NCBI RefSeq assembly: GCF_007293315.1
Contig: NZ_VLXZ01000016.1
Location: 1 to 64,000 of the forward strand
Length of the DNA: 64,000 nt
Direction: 5' to 3'
Source of the DNA: Alkalicoccobacillus porphyridii
Lineage (GTDB): Bacteria > Bacillota > Bacilli > Bacillales > Bacillaceae_D
Numbering within the stretch: position 1 is the first letter of the stretch; every line of letters begins with the position of its first letter. A program made the position numbers and the translations under genes. Below are positions 28,345 to 37,034 of this stretch, in pieces. The notes under the pieces were generated by a model, which saw only the letters and a program-made list of their open reading frames with translations, was not told the DNA's origin and made no database searches.

Positions 28345-29181
28345 ATGATGGCTGAAAAAGAAACACAAGAATTTAGTAAAAGCTGGCGTTATTTTGACCA
28401 TTCAAATCGGGGACCGGAATACGACGCCCTTCAATCCTTCGCCTTTGACGATATGCTGTGTCAAACGGTGGGAAATAGCGGTGGAGCAGCCTTTAGAGCC
28501 TGGGTTCATCACCATACGGTTGTACTCGGCACACAGGATTCCAGACTACCTTATATTCATGAAGGACTTACGTTTCTATCTCCGCAGTATCGTGCGGTTG
28601 TTCGAAATTCAGGCGGACTTGCTGTTATGTTAGACGAAGGGGTCCTTAATCTCTCACTTATTTTTCAAGAGGAGAAGGGTTGGTCCATTAATGCGGGCTA
28701 CGACATGATGGTAACGCTCATTCGCACAATGTTTAGCACCTATAGAGATCAAATTGAAGCGCGTGAAATTGTTGGCTCTTATTGTCCAGGAAGCTATGAT
28801 CTAAGTATTGGGGGACGGAAGTTTGCCGGAATATCTCAGCGACGGACACGCGGGGGAGTCGCTGTCCAAATTTATCTCTGCGTGACCGGGAGTGGGTCCG
28901 CACGCGCCGGGGTTATTCGAGACTTTTATGAAGAAGCGCTTCAGGATGGCGAGACTCGTTTCGACGTACCCGCTATTCGTCCAGAAACGATGGCCTCTCT
29001 AGAGGAATTAACAGGGGAAGCACTTACAGTGAAGGATGTATTGCAGCGTGCGCTTCAAGCTATGACAGAGCTTGGTGCGAAGCTTGTTCCATCAGAAGCT
29101 ACAAAAGAAGAACAAGGCTTGTTTGAACAACAGCTCATTCGAGTGACTCAGCGGCACGATCGTTGTCTTGCCCCGATTTAA
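28345..29181 (+). CDS. lipL: Octanoyl-GcvH:protein N-octanoyltransferase
   Basis: 278 residues. It is an amidotransferase that moves the octanoyl group from GcvH to E2 subunits in lipoate assembly. The nucleophile Cys147 in GSYCPGSYDLS and the conserved Lys159 in GGRKFAGISQRR define LipL rather than LipM. The position next to pta matches B. subtilis ywfL. ATG 28345 has GGGAG nine bases before it. It shares a bidirectional terminator with pta. Confidence 0.94.
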   Translation: MMAEKETQEFSKSWRYFDHSNRGPEYDALQSFAFDDMLCQTVGNSGGAAFRAWVHHHTVVLGTQDSRLPYIHEGLTFLSPQYRAVVRNSGGLAVMLDEGVLNLSLIFQEEKGWSINAGYDMMVTLIRTMFSTYRDQIEAREIVGSYCPGSYDLSIGGRKFAGISQRRTRGGVAVQIYLCVTGSGSARAGVIRDFYEEALQDGETRFDVPAIRPETMASLEELTGEALTVKDVLQRALQAMTELGAKLVPSEATKEEQGLFEQQLIRVTQRHDRCLAPI

Positions 29182-29186
29182 GCAAA

Positions 29187-29219
29187 AGAAAAACGCAGCG
29201 GAAATCGCTGCGTTTTTCT
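29187..29219. terminator. Bidirectional terminator between lipL and pta
   Basis: AAAACGCAGCG and CGCTGCGTTTT form a perfect stem with A- and T-runs on either side. Confidence 0.9.
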
Positions 29220-29223
29220 AATA

Positions 29224-30216
29224 TTAAACTGTCACCCGCTGGTTAACAGCCTGCATCGCTGTAATTAAGCTAAGCTTAAACACATCGTTTGTGTCACATC
29301 CGCGAGAAAGGTCGTTCACTGGTCTATTTAGACCTTGGAGAACTGGACCGATCGCATCATAGCCACCAAGACGTTGGGCAATTTTGTAGCCTAGGTTACC
29401 CGACTCAAGACTCGGGAATATAAAGACATTAGCCTGTCCTTGTAATGGCGAATCAGGTGCTTTCTTTTGTGCTACCGCCGGAACAAAGGCTGCATCAAAT
29501 TGGAATTCACCATCAATGACAAGGTCTGGACGTTCCTTCTGGGCAATTTTTGTAGCCTCAGAAACCTTTTGTGTCTCTTGAGATGAAGCCGATCCAAGCG
29601 TTGAAAAGCTCAGCATTGCTACCTTTGGATCGATATCAAATAATTTTGCTGTTTCTGCTGTCGCAATCGCAATTTCGGCTAACTCTTCTGCATTTGGTGC
29701 AATGTTAATCGCGCAATCACCAAACACAAATTTATGCTCATCCTTCACCATAACGAAAACACCCGAAGTACGTTTAATTCCTGGCTGCGTTTTAATGATC
29801 TGAAGTGCAGGACGAACGGTATCTCCAGTAGAGTGAGCAGCGCCACTAACTAATCCTTCTGCTTTATCCATGTAAACAAGCATCGTTCCGAAATAGTTTA
29901 CATCAAGTAGGATCTTTCGTGCACTTTCCTCTGTTTCTTTTCCTTTACGTCGTTCAACAAAAGCTTCCACCATTGCATCAAACTCTGCGTAATCGGCTGG
30001 ATTGTATATAGTCAAGTCGGACGAAATTCTTATTCCGTGTTGTTTAGCAACATCCTTTATAGCGTTTAGATCACCAATTAAAATAGGCTTAACGATACGC
30101 TCTTCTTTAAGTTGAACAGCCGCCCTTAATACTCTTTCGTCTGTTCCTTCTGGAAAAACAATGGCTGGCTGATGTTGTTGGACCTGCTCTTTAATAGTAG
30201 AAAACAAATCACTCAT
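29224..30216 (-). CDS. pta: Phosphate acetyltransferase
   Basis: 330 residues. It converts acetyl-CoA and phosphate to acetyl phosphate, the first step of overflow acetate production. The single-domain Gram-positive form is seen, with the conserved SGAAHSTGDTVRPALQI, FVFGDCAIN and SFSTLGSA strings. AGGAGGG lies six bases before the ATG. It is monocistronic between two gaps; the 290-bp gap to hemQ has no gene. Confidence 0.97.
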   Translation of the reverse strand: MSDLFSTIKEQVQQHQPAIVFPEGTDERVLRAAVQLKEERIVKPILIGDLNAIKDVAKQHGIRISSDLTIYNPADYAEFDAMVEAFVERRKGKETEESARKILLDVNYFGTMLVYMDKAEGLVSGAAHSTGDTVRPALQIIKTQPGIKRTSGVFVMVKDEHKFVFGDCAINIAPNAEELAEIAIATAETAKLFDIDPKVAMLSFSTLGSASSQETQKVSEATKIAQKERPDLVIDGEFQFDAAFVPAVAQKKAPDSPLQGQANVFIFPSLESGNLGYKIAQRLGGYDAIGPVLQGLNRPVNDLSRGCDTNDVFKLSLITAMQAVNQRVTV

Positions 30217-30509
30217 GCCAAACCCTCCTTTACTTTATCTATACCCTGTATACCTCTAGAATACCCCTGTTTTTCGTAAAAGGGAACAGGTATACACAAA
30301 GTTGTCATTTTTGCAACTAAAAAAAGTGCCAGCGCGTATACGCTTACAGCACCATGGATATTGGTGGATATCGCTTACATTTATTTTTTCAAGAAACTCT
30401 TATTTTATGTGCCCGATTGTGCGAATTGATGTTTTGACCAAGGGAAATATGATAATGTAGATAGGAATAAAACAAAATGAGTAGAGTGTACACAGGGGGT
30501 TGTAATACA

Positions 30510-31259
30510 ATGAATGAAGCTGCAAAAACATTAGACGGCTGGTATGTCCTACATGATTTCCGGAAAGTAAATTGGGCTGCATGGAAACAAGTTCCAACTG
30601 AGGAAAGAGAACAGATATTAGCTGAACTTAAGAGCCTTCTCTCTAAATGGGAAGAAGCCACTCTTTTTGAAAAAGGAACACACACTATTTACTCTATCCT
30701 TGGGCAAAAGGCAGACGTCATGTTTATGCTGATGCGTCCCACCATGGATGAGCTTAATGAAATGGAAAATGCATTTAATAAAACAGCCTTTGCTGAATTT
30801 ACAATTCCGACATACTCCTATGTATCCGTTGTCGAGCTAAGTAACTATCTTGCTGGCGAAAGTAACGAAGACCCATATGAGAATCCGCATGTTCGCTCAA
30901 GATTGTACCCAACTCTTTCTGACGCACCGTACGTTTGCTTCTATCCAATGGATAAACGTCGTGACGGAGAAGACAACTGGTATATGCTAGATATGGACGA
31001 GCGTCGCTCCCTTATGCGTAGCCACGGTATGATTGGACGTAGCTATGCCGGGAAAGTAAAGCAAATCATCTCCGGCTCTATTGGCTTCGACGACTGGGAA
31101 TGGGGCGTCACGTTATTTGCTGATGATGTCCTTCAATTTAAAAAGCTTGTGTACGAAATGCGTTTTGACGAAGTATCCGCACGTTACGGAGAATTCGGAT
31201 CCTTCTACGTGGGGACCCTGTTAAAGAAAGATCATATGGCTAAATATTTTCATGTTTAG
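30510..31259 (+). CDS. hemQ: Coproheme decarboxylase HemQ (ChdC)
   Basis: 249 residues from ATG 30510 (AGGGGG upstream). It performs the last step of the Gram-positive coproporphyrin-dependent haem pathway, decarboxylating coproheme with peroxide. Catalytic Tyr145 ([10 protein letters not shown]) and the proximal haem ligand His172 (MRSHGMIGR) fall at the numbers used for the Geobacillus enzyme. Chlorite-dismutase fold; no signal peptide. The terminator at 31270 follows directly. Confidence 0.97.
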   Translation: MNEAAKTLDGWYVLHDFRKVNWAAWKQVPTEEREQILAELKSLLSKWEEATLFEKGTHTIYSILGQKADVMFMLMRPTMDELNEMENAFNKTAFAEFTIPTYSYVSVVELSNYLAGESNEDPYENPHVRSRLYPTLSDAPYVCFYPMDKRRDGEDNWYMLDMDERRSLMRSHGMIGRSYAGKVKQIISGSIGFDDWEWGVTLFADDVLQFKKLVYEMRFDEVSARYGEFGSFYVGTLLKKDHMAKYFHV

Positions 31260-31269
31260 GGTTTAATTG

Positions 31270-31304
31270 AGTTCCTGAGAATGTATTTCTCGGGGACTTT
31301 TTTT
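31270..31304 (+). terminator. Intrinsic terminator of hemQ
   Basis: AGTTCCTGAGAA and TTCTCGGGGACT pair with G-U positions, followed by seven Ts. Confidence 0.85.
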
Positions 31305-31343
31305 GTGAGGGAGTGGTTGGATGCAATTAGTTGGGGTGTTTAG

Positions 31344-31445
31344 CGATGTATCTGCTCTTCTTCCGATGGATTCCGGCCTCCTCGCGATGTATCTGCTCTT
31401 CTTCCGATGTATTTCGGCCTCCTCGTGATGTATCCGCTCTTTTCC
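31344..31445 (+). repeat. Array D: five 20/21-bp units with head CGATGTAT
   Basis: Heads start at 31344, 31364, 31385, 31405 and 31426 (spacings 20, 21, 20, 21), making a 41-bp double period in which one unit ends CTGCTCTTCTT and the next CGGCCTCCTC. It lies between the hemQ and yidC2 terminators. The last head is TGATGTAT. Confidence 0.85.
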
Positions 31446-31471
31446 TACCTCACCCTTGCTTCCCATAACAA

Positions 31472-31498
31472 AAAAGCTGACCAGCCCGGTCAGCTTTT
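31472..31498. terminator. Terminator of yidC2, probably bidirectional
   Basis: AAAAGCTGACC and GGTCAGCTTTT pair perfectly around a short loop, with A- and T-runs. It ends 4 nt before the yidC2 stop. Confidence 0.88.
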
Positions 31499-31502
31499 CC
31501 TC

Positions 31503-32282
31503 TTATTTCTCTAATTCAGCCATCGTTAAATTCGGACGAATGACCACAAAGTACGTTTGAATAATCATGAAGATATTTCCGATAACCCAGTATAGCGAAA
31601 GCGCGGATGGTAATGTGATACCAGCTACTACAATCATGACAGGCATGATATAAAGTAGAATATTCATTGGGTTTGGCATTCCTTCTACTGTTGGCATCTG
31701 CATTTGACTCATTGACATTTTAAATTGGAAATAGGTTGTGATGGCAGCGACAACTGGCAAGATGTAATCTGGTTGTCCTAAATTAAACCAAAGGAATTCA
31801 TGCGCTCTGATCTCCTCTGTACGGATAATCGCAAAGTAAAATGCCATGATAATTGGAAACTGTACAAGAATCGGTAAACACCCTGCTAGTGGGTTAACAC
31901 CGTGCTTCTGGTAAAGAGAAAGCATTTCTTTTTGAACTTCTTGTTGAGCTTGAGGATCTCCCTTTTTGCTCTTCATTCTTTCCTGAATCTCTTGCATCTC
32001 CGGACGAAGTAGCTGCATTTTACGCGTACTTTTTTGCTGTTTTAGCACGAGTGGCAAAAGCACCATACGAATTAGAATGGTTGTTAAAATAATGGATAGG
32101 CCGTAGTTATTATTAAAAAGTACGGCAACCGTGGTAATTAGCCATGACATTGGGTATACAAAGAAATGGCTCCAAAACCCCTCTGTTTCAGATGTTATCG
32201 GTTGTTGCTCCATTGGGTTACACGCTGAAAGTACAAGCATCAGCAGCACCATGGTAAGCATAATAATATGAGACTTCTTCAA
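31503..32282 (-). CDS. yidC2: Membrane protein insertase YidC2 (lipoprotein form)
   Basis: 259 residues. A lipoprotein signal with lipobox VLSAC places the N-terminus outside, anchored by lipid. The five-helix insertase core follows, including the hydrophilic-groove Arg in [11 protein letters not shown] and the cytoplasmic coiled hairpin rich in Lys/Glu (about 85-115). It inserts proteins into the membrane, alone or with Sec. The start is TTG 32282, ten bases after AGGAGG; that site is sequestered in a hairpin with the leader gene (see 32291-32344). Regulation resembles the B. subtilis MifM-YidC2 pair. Confidence 0.94.
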   Translation of the reverse strand: MKKSHIIMLTMVLLMLVLSACNPMEQQPITSETEGFWSHFFVYPMSWLITTVAVLFNNNYGLSIILTTILIRMVLLPLVLKQQKSTRKMQLLRPEMQEIQERMKSKKGDPQAQQEVQKEMLSLYQKHGVNPLAGCLPILVQFPIIMAFYFAIIRTEEIRAHEFLWFNLGQPDYILPVVAAITTYFQFKMSMSQMQMPTVEGMPNPMNILLYIMPVMIVVAGITLPSALSLYWVIGNIFMIIQTYFVVIRPNLTMAELEK

Positions 32283-32290
32283 AATGTTGA

Positions 32291-32344
32291 CTCCTCCTTG
32301 TTATATATAGAACATTGGTTAAGCGACTGCAACAAGGGACGGAG
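32291..32344 (-). promoter_or_regulatory. Stem-loop hiding the yidC2 ribosome-binding site
   Basis: On the minus strand CTCCGTCCCTTGTT (complement of 32331-32344), inside the last codons of the leader gene, pairs with AACAAGGAGGAG (complement of 32291-32302), which contains the yidC2 Shine-Dalgarno. Seven continuous pairs plus a CTCC/GGAG block form, with a 2-nt bulge. A ribosome stalled near the leader's SDDEAP codons would cover the left arm and free the site. Confidence 0.85.
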
Positions 32345-32588
32345 CCTCATCATCAGAAGCAATTTGATCAAGAACTGATGGGATTTTCGGACGATATATA
32401 ACCGACATAGGGCGAATAGGCAGAGCTATCAAATGTGAATGAGCTTCGACTCGCATTGTCTTTTGCTGATTCCATTTTACTTTATGCTGATTAAACGACA
32501 GATTCAGCGTCGAAAAAGCAGCCAGCATATATATTCCAATTAAGACAACGGCCCAAAGCATCATCATTTCAAGCAATAATTCAATCAT
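32319..32588 (-). CDS. MifM-like leader peptide upstream of yidC2
   Basis: 89 residues. One N-terminal membrane segment (about 4-26, ELLLEMMMLWAVVLIGIYML) is followed by a polar region and a C-terminal tail ending SDDEAPSLVAVA, with RPKIPSVL just before. B. subtilis MifM has the same layout: an N-terminal membrane segment and a C-terminal arrest region ending in an acidic cluster, placed directly upstream of yidC2. AGGAGGTG lies seven bases before the ATG. The stop is 36 bp before yidC2. Sequence identity with MifM is low as far as I can judge, so the call rests on layout, the acidic tail and the SD-masking hairpin. Confidence 0.8.
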   Translation of the reverse strand: MIELLLEMMMLWAVVLIGIYMLAAFSTLNLSFNQHKVKWNQQKTMRVEAHSHLIALPIRPMSVIYRPKIPSVLDQIASDDEAPSLVAVA

Positions 32589-32623
32589 ACCTATTCACCT
32601 CCTATCATTTGCACAACAAAATT

Positions 32624-32652
32624 ATCGTACCATACTTATCCTCTGTTCTCAA
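32624..32652 (-). promoter_or_regulatory. Candidate promoter of the leader-yidC2 unit
   Basis: TTGAGA (32647-32652) and TACGAT (32624-32629) on the minus strand are 17 nt apart, in the 84-bp gap after the ABC permease gene. This suggests the leader-yidC2 pair can be transcribed apart from the ABC operon. Confidence 0.5.
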
Positions 32653-32672
32653 AATGCTTTTTGAAGATATTA

Positions 32673-33929
32673 TTACTTTTTTGAAAGCGATAACGCAGAC
32701 TTGATTCCTTTCACTAAGGAACCACTTCCATACATGATGACTCCACCTTTGTATACCTTGGCTGCAAATACACTGAATACGCCTATAGACGCAAGCATCA
32801 CTCCAAATGAAAGAATGACTTCCCACACAGGAATAGCAAGCATTCCAAAACGAAGGAACATAATAATAGGTGAGAAAAAGGGTATCCAGGAAGTCACAGT
32901 CACAAGCATTGATTCTGGATTAGTTAAGCCAAACATAGCGATAAAAAAGGCTATCATTAGTAGATAGATTAGTGGTTGAATTAAGGTGTTTACATCCTCC
33001 ACCCTACTAACTAACGATCCTAGCATCGCCGCAATGCTTCCATATAATAAAAAGCCAAGAGCTAAGAATATTAGACCATACGCAATCAGATCAAATTGAA
33101 CGGATGGACCTAAGATCACTTGAAGGAACGAATCCTCAATGCTTGATCCACGAATTAAAAAGCCAATCCAAGCTCCTAAAAACATACTTCCAACCTGCAA
33201 GATGGCTAAAGCACCAATACCAAAAATCTTCCCGAACATTTGTACAATGGGATGTACACTTGAAACTAGAATTTCCATAACCCGGGAGGATTTTTCCGTA
33301 GCGACTTCGGTTGCAATCATGGTGCCGTATATTATGACGGATAGATAAATAACAAAAACCATAATATAGACCATGGCCTGTGCTTGAAAGGTTTCTTCCT
33401 CTGTTCGCTCAGGAGAAGCACCGGCCTCAACTGTTTGCGTTTCAAATGAGATAGGCGAGTATATCTGAGCGAGCTCTTCCTCTTCTAACCCTAAATCCCT
33501 TGTAACAAAGGCCTCCTTGACACGCTGTAAGGCCATCTCTATTTCCATCGCTGTAGAGGAGCTTGCTTCATCTCCGTAAAGTACCGCTGATAGCTGCCCT
33601 GCCGCATCTTCATTTAATAAGAGAATATAGTTATTATTGCCTTGCTCATACAGTTCACTGGCCGCCTCTTCCGTGGCAGGTTCGACGCTTGCTTGACCAT
33701 TCGCCACGATGTCCGTCGCAATCTCACTTAAGGCCGCTTCATTCCATTCCGCATTTTCACCAAGGATGATAATTTGTTCATCCTCATCACTCGAAAAAGC
33801 GTCAAATACGCGATCAACATTCATAATCCCCGCAATAAAAATAACTGTAATGATCGTAGTGATGATAAACGCTTTTGACTTTAAACGATTGGATAGTGTA
33901 TGTAAGGTAACCGTCCAAAAATTATTCAT
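32673..33929 (-). CDS. ABC-2 type permease (NatB/YhaP-like)
   Basis: 418 residues from ATG 33929. One N-terminal membrane helix, a large extracytoplasmic acidic domain (about 45-185), then five or six helices (MVYIMVFVIYLSVIIYGTMIATEVATEK...). This is the NatB-type layout. With the ATPase gene just upstream (8-bp overlap) it should form an exporter; NatAB exports Na+, while the YhaQP-size pair is less well defined. The substrate cannot be read from sequence. Confidence 0.88.
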   Translation of the reverse strand: MNNFWTVTLHTLSNRLKSKAFIITTIITVIFIAGIMNVDRVFDAFSSDEDEQIIILGENAEWNEAALSEIATDIVANGQASVEPATEEAASELYEQGNNNYILLLNEDAAGQLSAVLYGDEASSSTAMEIEMALQRVKEAFVTRDLGLEEEELAQIYSPISFETQTVEAGASPERTEEETFQAQAMVYIMVFVIYLSVIIYGTMIATEVATEKSSRVMEILVSSVHPIVQMFGKIFGIGALAILQVGSMFLGAWIGFLIRGSSIEDSFLQVILGPSVQFDLIAYGLIFLALGFLLYGSIAAMLGSLVSRVEDVNTLIQPLIYLLMIAFFIAMFGLTNPESMLVTVTSWIPFFSPIIMFLRFGMLAIPVWEVILSFGVMLASIGVFSVFAAKVYKGGVIMYGSGSLVKGIKSALSLSKK

Positions 33930-34821
33930 ATGACGTCCCCACCTTTTCAACAAAAATATCATGTAAGCTTGGTTCTTCTAGTTCAAAACGTTCAACAAAA
34001 CCTTTTTCACTGATTTCTTTAAAGATCTGTTTCGCTGTTTCCAAGCCATCGACTTGAATACGAGCCCCACTCGAATGCTGATCAAATTTAGTCACACCCG
34101 AAAAACTCCTTAGAAAATCAAGAGAATAGTCTGCGCGAATGACAATGTTTTTCTTACCATACGCTTGTTTAATCTCTTTCAACCTGCCGTGAACCACTGG
34201 ACTTCCTTTATGCAATATACATAAGTACTCACAAAGTTCTTCCACATGCTCCATACGGTGACTAGAAAAGACAATGGTTGTGCCTTCGTCCTTCAACTGA
34301 TGAACGGCTTGTTTAAGTAGATCGACATTAAGGGGATCCAAACCACTAAAGGGTTCATCTAGAATTAATAATTCTGGGTTGTGCAGCACAGCGGCAATGA
34401 ATTGAATTTTCTGTTGATTTCCCTTGGAAAGCTCCTCTATTTTTTTGTTTAGGTATTCTGGAACCTTAAATAAATCAAGCCATTTCTCTGCTTCCCGAAG
34501 AATATCAGGCTTCTTCATTCCTTTTAATTTCCCTAGGTAAACAAGCTGTTCCTTTACTGTAAGCTTAGGATATAAACCTCGCTCTTCGGGTAGGTAGCCG
34601 ATTAATCCCGTGCGACTGTAATCTATTTTCTGTTGATCCCATGTAATGCTTCCCTCTGATGGATCTAATAATCCAAGCATCATTCGAAACGTTGTTGTTT
34701 TGCCAGCGCCGTTTGCCCCAAGCATGCCAAACATCTCGCCCTTGGGCACTTGGATGGATAGATCATTTACTGCTTTGTACTGGCCGAATTGCTTTGTCAC
34801 ATGATCAATGTTTAAGCTCAT
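33922..34821 (-). CDS. ABC transporter ATPase (NatA/YhaQ-like)
   Basis: 299 residues. Walker A GANGAGKTT, signature LSKGNQQKIQF, Walker B LLILDEPFSGLD and the switch His in FSSHRMEHVEE are intact. The extra C-terminal domain of about 80 residues is typical of NatA/YhaQ-type subunits. It starts 4 bp after the previous ATPase gene ends and overlaps the permease gene, so it is translationally linked to both. Confidence 0.92.
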   Translation of the reverse strand: MSLNIDHVTKQFGQYKAVNDLSIQVPKGEMFGMLGANGAGKTTTFRMMLGLLDPSEGSITWDQQKIDYSRTGLIGYLPEERGLYPKLTVKEQLVYLGKLKGMKKPDILREAEKWLDLFKVPEYLNKKIEELSKGNQQKIQFIAAVLHNPELLILDEPFSGLDPLNVDLLKQAVHQLKDEGTTIVFSSHRMEHVEELCEYLCILHKGSPVVHGRLKEIKQAYGKKNIVIRADYSLDFLRSFSGVTKFDQHSSGARIQVDGLETAKQIFKEISEKGFVERFELEEPSLHDIFVEKVGTSYE

Positions 34822-34825
34822 CCCT

Positions 34826-35692
34826 TCATCTCCTTGTCTGCTCTAAATTCACACGCAAAATATCTGCCATACCCACAGCCTGAACCTGTTGAATCTGGAC
34901 CCGCTGACCTATAAGCGCTTCCTCTGTGATCAACCGATTATTTGAAAGAAGCATGGCTGTTTTCCCTGTTGTTTGAGTGGTTAGGACTCCCGGTAAACGC
35001 TCAAGCTCAGGAGTAGCATCCACCCACATATAAGCGTATTGCTCTGTTAGTTGATCCTTTTCATAAGGTCCTTCTAGCTCACCATTTTTCAGAAAATGAA
35101 TGTAATCTGCCATTTCTCCCACTTCACTTGTAGAATGAGTTGAAAATAAAATCGTTCGCTGCTCATCCTGTTCTAGATAGGCAATCCACTCTTTCTTTAA
35201 TTGCTCCTGACCACTTATATCGACACCTGCTAGTGGTTCATCCATCACTAAGAGCTTAGAGGGTCTAGAAAGAGCGAGGGCCGTCATGGCTTTCTTTTTC
35301 ATTCCAACAGAGAACGTCTCAACCTTTTTCGTTAACGGTAATTCAAAATCCTCTACCAATCGATCAAACAGGTTATGATCCCAGCCTTTATATGCAATCA
35401 TCTCTAAACGTTTCAGCTCTTTTAATGAAAAAAACGATAGCGGTCCTACTTCCTGAGGCATATAAGAAAGCATGTGTTTCCATTTCTCTTCAATCGATTC
35501 ACTAAATCGCTCAACAGACCCTTGATCTGGTCGAATCATCCCAGCAATTAAATGAAACAGCGTGGTCTTCCCCGACCCGTTATTCCCTACAAACACATGT
35601 ATGCTTCCTGGCTCAATATCTAAGTGCTTTATATTAAGAATCACCTTTGAATCAATGCTTTTGTGTACGTCTGCTAACACTAATGGTTTCAT
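34826..35692 (-). CDS. ABC transporter ATPase (YtrB/BcrA-like)
   Basis: 288 residues. Walker A GNNGSGKTT, signature FSVGMKKKAM, Walker B LLVMDEPLAGVD and the His switch STHSTSEV. The signature is less canonical than that of its neighbour. It follows the GntR gene by 9 bp, as in ytrA-type operons where a YtrA regulator heads an ABC exporter that responds to cell-wall antibiotics. The likely membrane partner is the gene at 36101. Confidence 0.9.
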   Translation of the reverse strand: MKPLVLADVHKSIDSKVILNIKHLDIEPGSIHVFVGNNGSGKTTLFHLIAGMIRPDQGSVERFSESIEEKWKHMLSYMPQEVGPLSFFSLKELKRLEMIAYKGWDHNLFDRLVEDFELPLTKKVETFSVGMKKKAMTALALSRPSKLLVMDEPLAGVDISGQEQLKKEWIAYLEQDEQRTILFSTHSTSEVGEMADYIHFLKNGELEGPYEKDQLTEQYAYMWVDATPELERLPGVLTTQTTGKTAMLLSNNRLITEEALIGQRVQIQQVQAVGMADILRVNLEQTRR

Positions 35693-35701
35693 ACGCTCCT
35701 C

Positions 35702-36079
35702 CTACTTTTTTAAAAGTTTTTTAAACAAATCAAGTAGCTCTGAATCTTTATAATTGTGCTGCCTCCCTGTTTGAATTGCTTGAGCCATTCCCCTCTCAAC
35801 CGTTTCTACCTTTGCTTGTTCACGTGCCCCTGTATCAACATCCGCAACAAACGTTCCTTTCCCTTGCATTGTACGGATCATTCCCTTCTCCTCAAGATTA
35901 TGGTAGGCCCGCTTGGTAGTAATTACACTACAGGCAAGATCTTTTGATAGAACACGGATAGATGGAAGACTTGCTCCCGTCTCTAAATAGCCAGAAACAA
36001 TTAACGTATGGATCTGCTCTTCAATTTGATGATAAATCGGAGTTCGACTCGATTCCTCTAGCTGAATCGGAAGCTTCAT
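35702..36079 (-). CDS. GntR-family regulator, YtrA type
   Basis: 125 residues. A winged helix-turn-helix (about 10-75: TPIYHQIEEQIHTLI, SLPSIRVLSKDLACSVITTKRAYHNLEEKGMI) and a short dimerisation tail without a ligand domain, the YtrA subfamily layout. AAAGGGGG precedes the ATG. It likely represses its own operon through the palindrome at 36884-36905. Confidence 0.92.
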   Translation of the reverse strand: MKLPIQLEESSRTPIYHQIEEQIHTLIVSGYLETGASLPSIRVLSKDLACSVITTKRAYHNLEEKGMIRTMQGKGTFVADVDTGAREQAKVETVERGMAQAIQTGRQHNYKDSELLDLFKKLLKK

Positions 36080-36100
36080 ATGGTTACCCCCTTTACGTGT

Positions 36101-36853
36101 TTACACATGGTAATCAACCTCTCGCATATAACGTTTCATGTAGTAGGAGGTGCAGATGATTGAAAGAAATCCAATAAGTATTGAAATGATAAGAGACCAG
36201 ATTGGGTAGTTAATCATAAAGATAACAGCCCATGCAAATAAACCATTACCACTATAAATCGCAATTAAAAGAAGCCCCGCAATGCCTCCAATGAAAAAAA
36301 TCAAGTTAAAAAAGGTAAGGTATTTCTTAGTGTAAATCTTTCCCGCTTCTGATGCAGGAATATAGGTGCCTCCAAGTAACATGATTACATTCCAGACTAT
36401 AAGCCAGACGGGAAACAAACTTACAGGAATCAATTCTCGTAAATCAGTGGCAACGAAATACGTAAGACTTCCAACGATAGAGTTTAACACTAAGGAAATC
36501 ATTACATATAGATAGACCCGCGAACGAACAATTACTTTTTCGGAAAACGGCATCGTTCTCAACAAAAGGAGAAATGGCGCTGAATATAACCCACCTTTTT
36601 GCTCATGCATTCTAAAGGATTTTGGTCGTATGGAATAAATAAAGTACATAGCATAACTTAGGACAAAGACATCCACCATGGCATGAACACCAAATGTCCC
36701 GTCAATAAAGTCAAAGAATTCTCCCGATAAGCTAAAATAACCGATTAAAAATATTGCAAGCAAACTAGCGTAAATGAATCCAATAATATTTTTGTAGCTT
36801 ATATGTCTTAACTCAAACATCACCAACTCTTTCAACTGCTGCTTCTCAGACAT
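36101..36853 (-). CDS. ABC transporter membrane subunit, first gene of the GntR operon
   Basis: 250 residues from ATG 36853 (AGGAGGGG five bases before). Six hydrophobic segments with a basic cytoplasmic loop; no ATPase motifs. It resembles ABC-2 permeases only in layout. Its place at the head of the operon, before the regulator and ATPase, suggests it is the permease of the 34826 ATPase. Confidence 0.72.
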   Translation of the reverse strand: MSEKQQLKELVMFELRHISYKNIIGFIYASLLAIFLIGYFSLSGEFFDFIDGTFGVHAMVDVFVLSYAMYFIYSIRPKSFRMHEQKGGLYSAPFLLLLRTMPFSEKVIVRSRVYLYVMISLVLNSIVGSLTYFVATDLRELIPVSLFPVWLIVWNVIMLLGGTYIPASEAGKIYTKKYLTFFNLIFFIGGIAGLLLIAIYSGNGLFAWAVIFMINYPIWSLIISILIGFLSIICTSYYMKRYMREVDYHV

Positions 36854-36883
36854 AAAACCCCTCCTAAATCTCAATGTGTATAT

Positions 36884-36932
36884 GTGTGTATATCTTTATA
36901 CACACTATAACAGTGTGCATAAAAAAGATCAA
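36884..36932 (-). promoter_or_regulatory. Promoter and operator of the GntR operon
   Basis: TTGATC (36927-36932) and TATAGT (36904-36909) on the minus strand are 17 nt apart. Directly downstream, GTGTGTATA (36884-36892) and TATACACAC (36897-36905) form a perfect 9-bp inverted repeat with a 4-bp centre, overlapping the -10. Position and symmetry suit a repressor site for the operon's own GntR protein. Confidence 0.75.
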
Positions 36933-37034
36933 GGTTTTTTTCGTTATTTTGTGTACATATCCTGTAAATCACGTTCATACAGTAAAAGGGATGAAGGTAT
37001 TCACAGCATGAGGGAAGTCGTATGGAGGTGTGTG

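Noticed and set aside
36876-37034. A 53-codon extension of CwlJ
   Set aside because: It overlaps the GntR-operon promoter; ATG 37035 has GGAGGTG and matches the family length.
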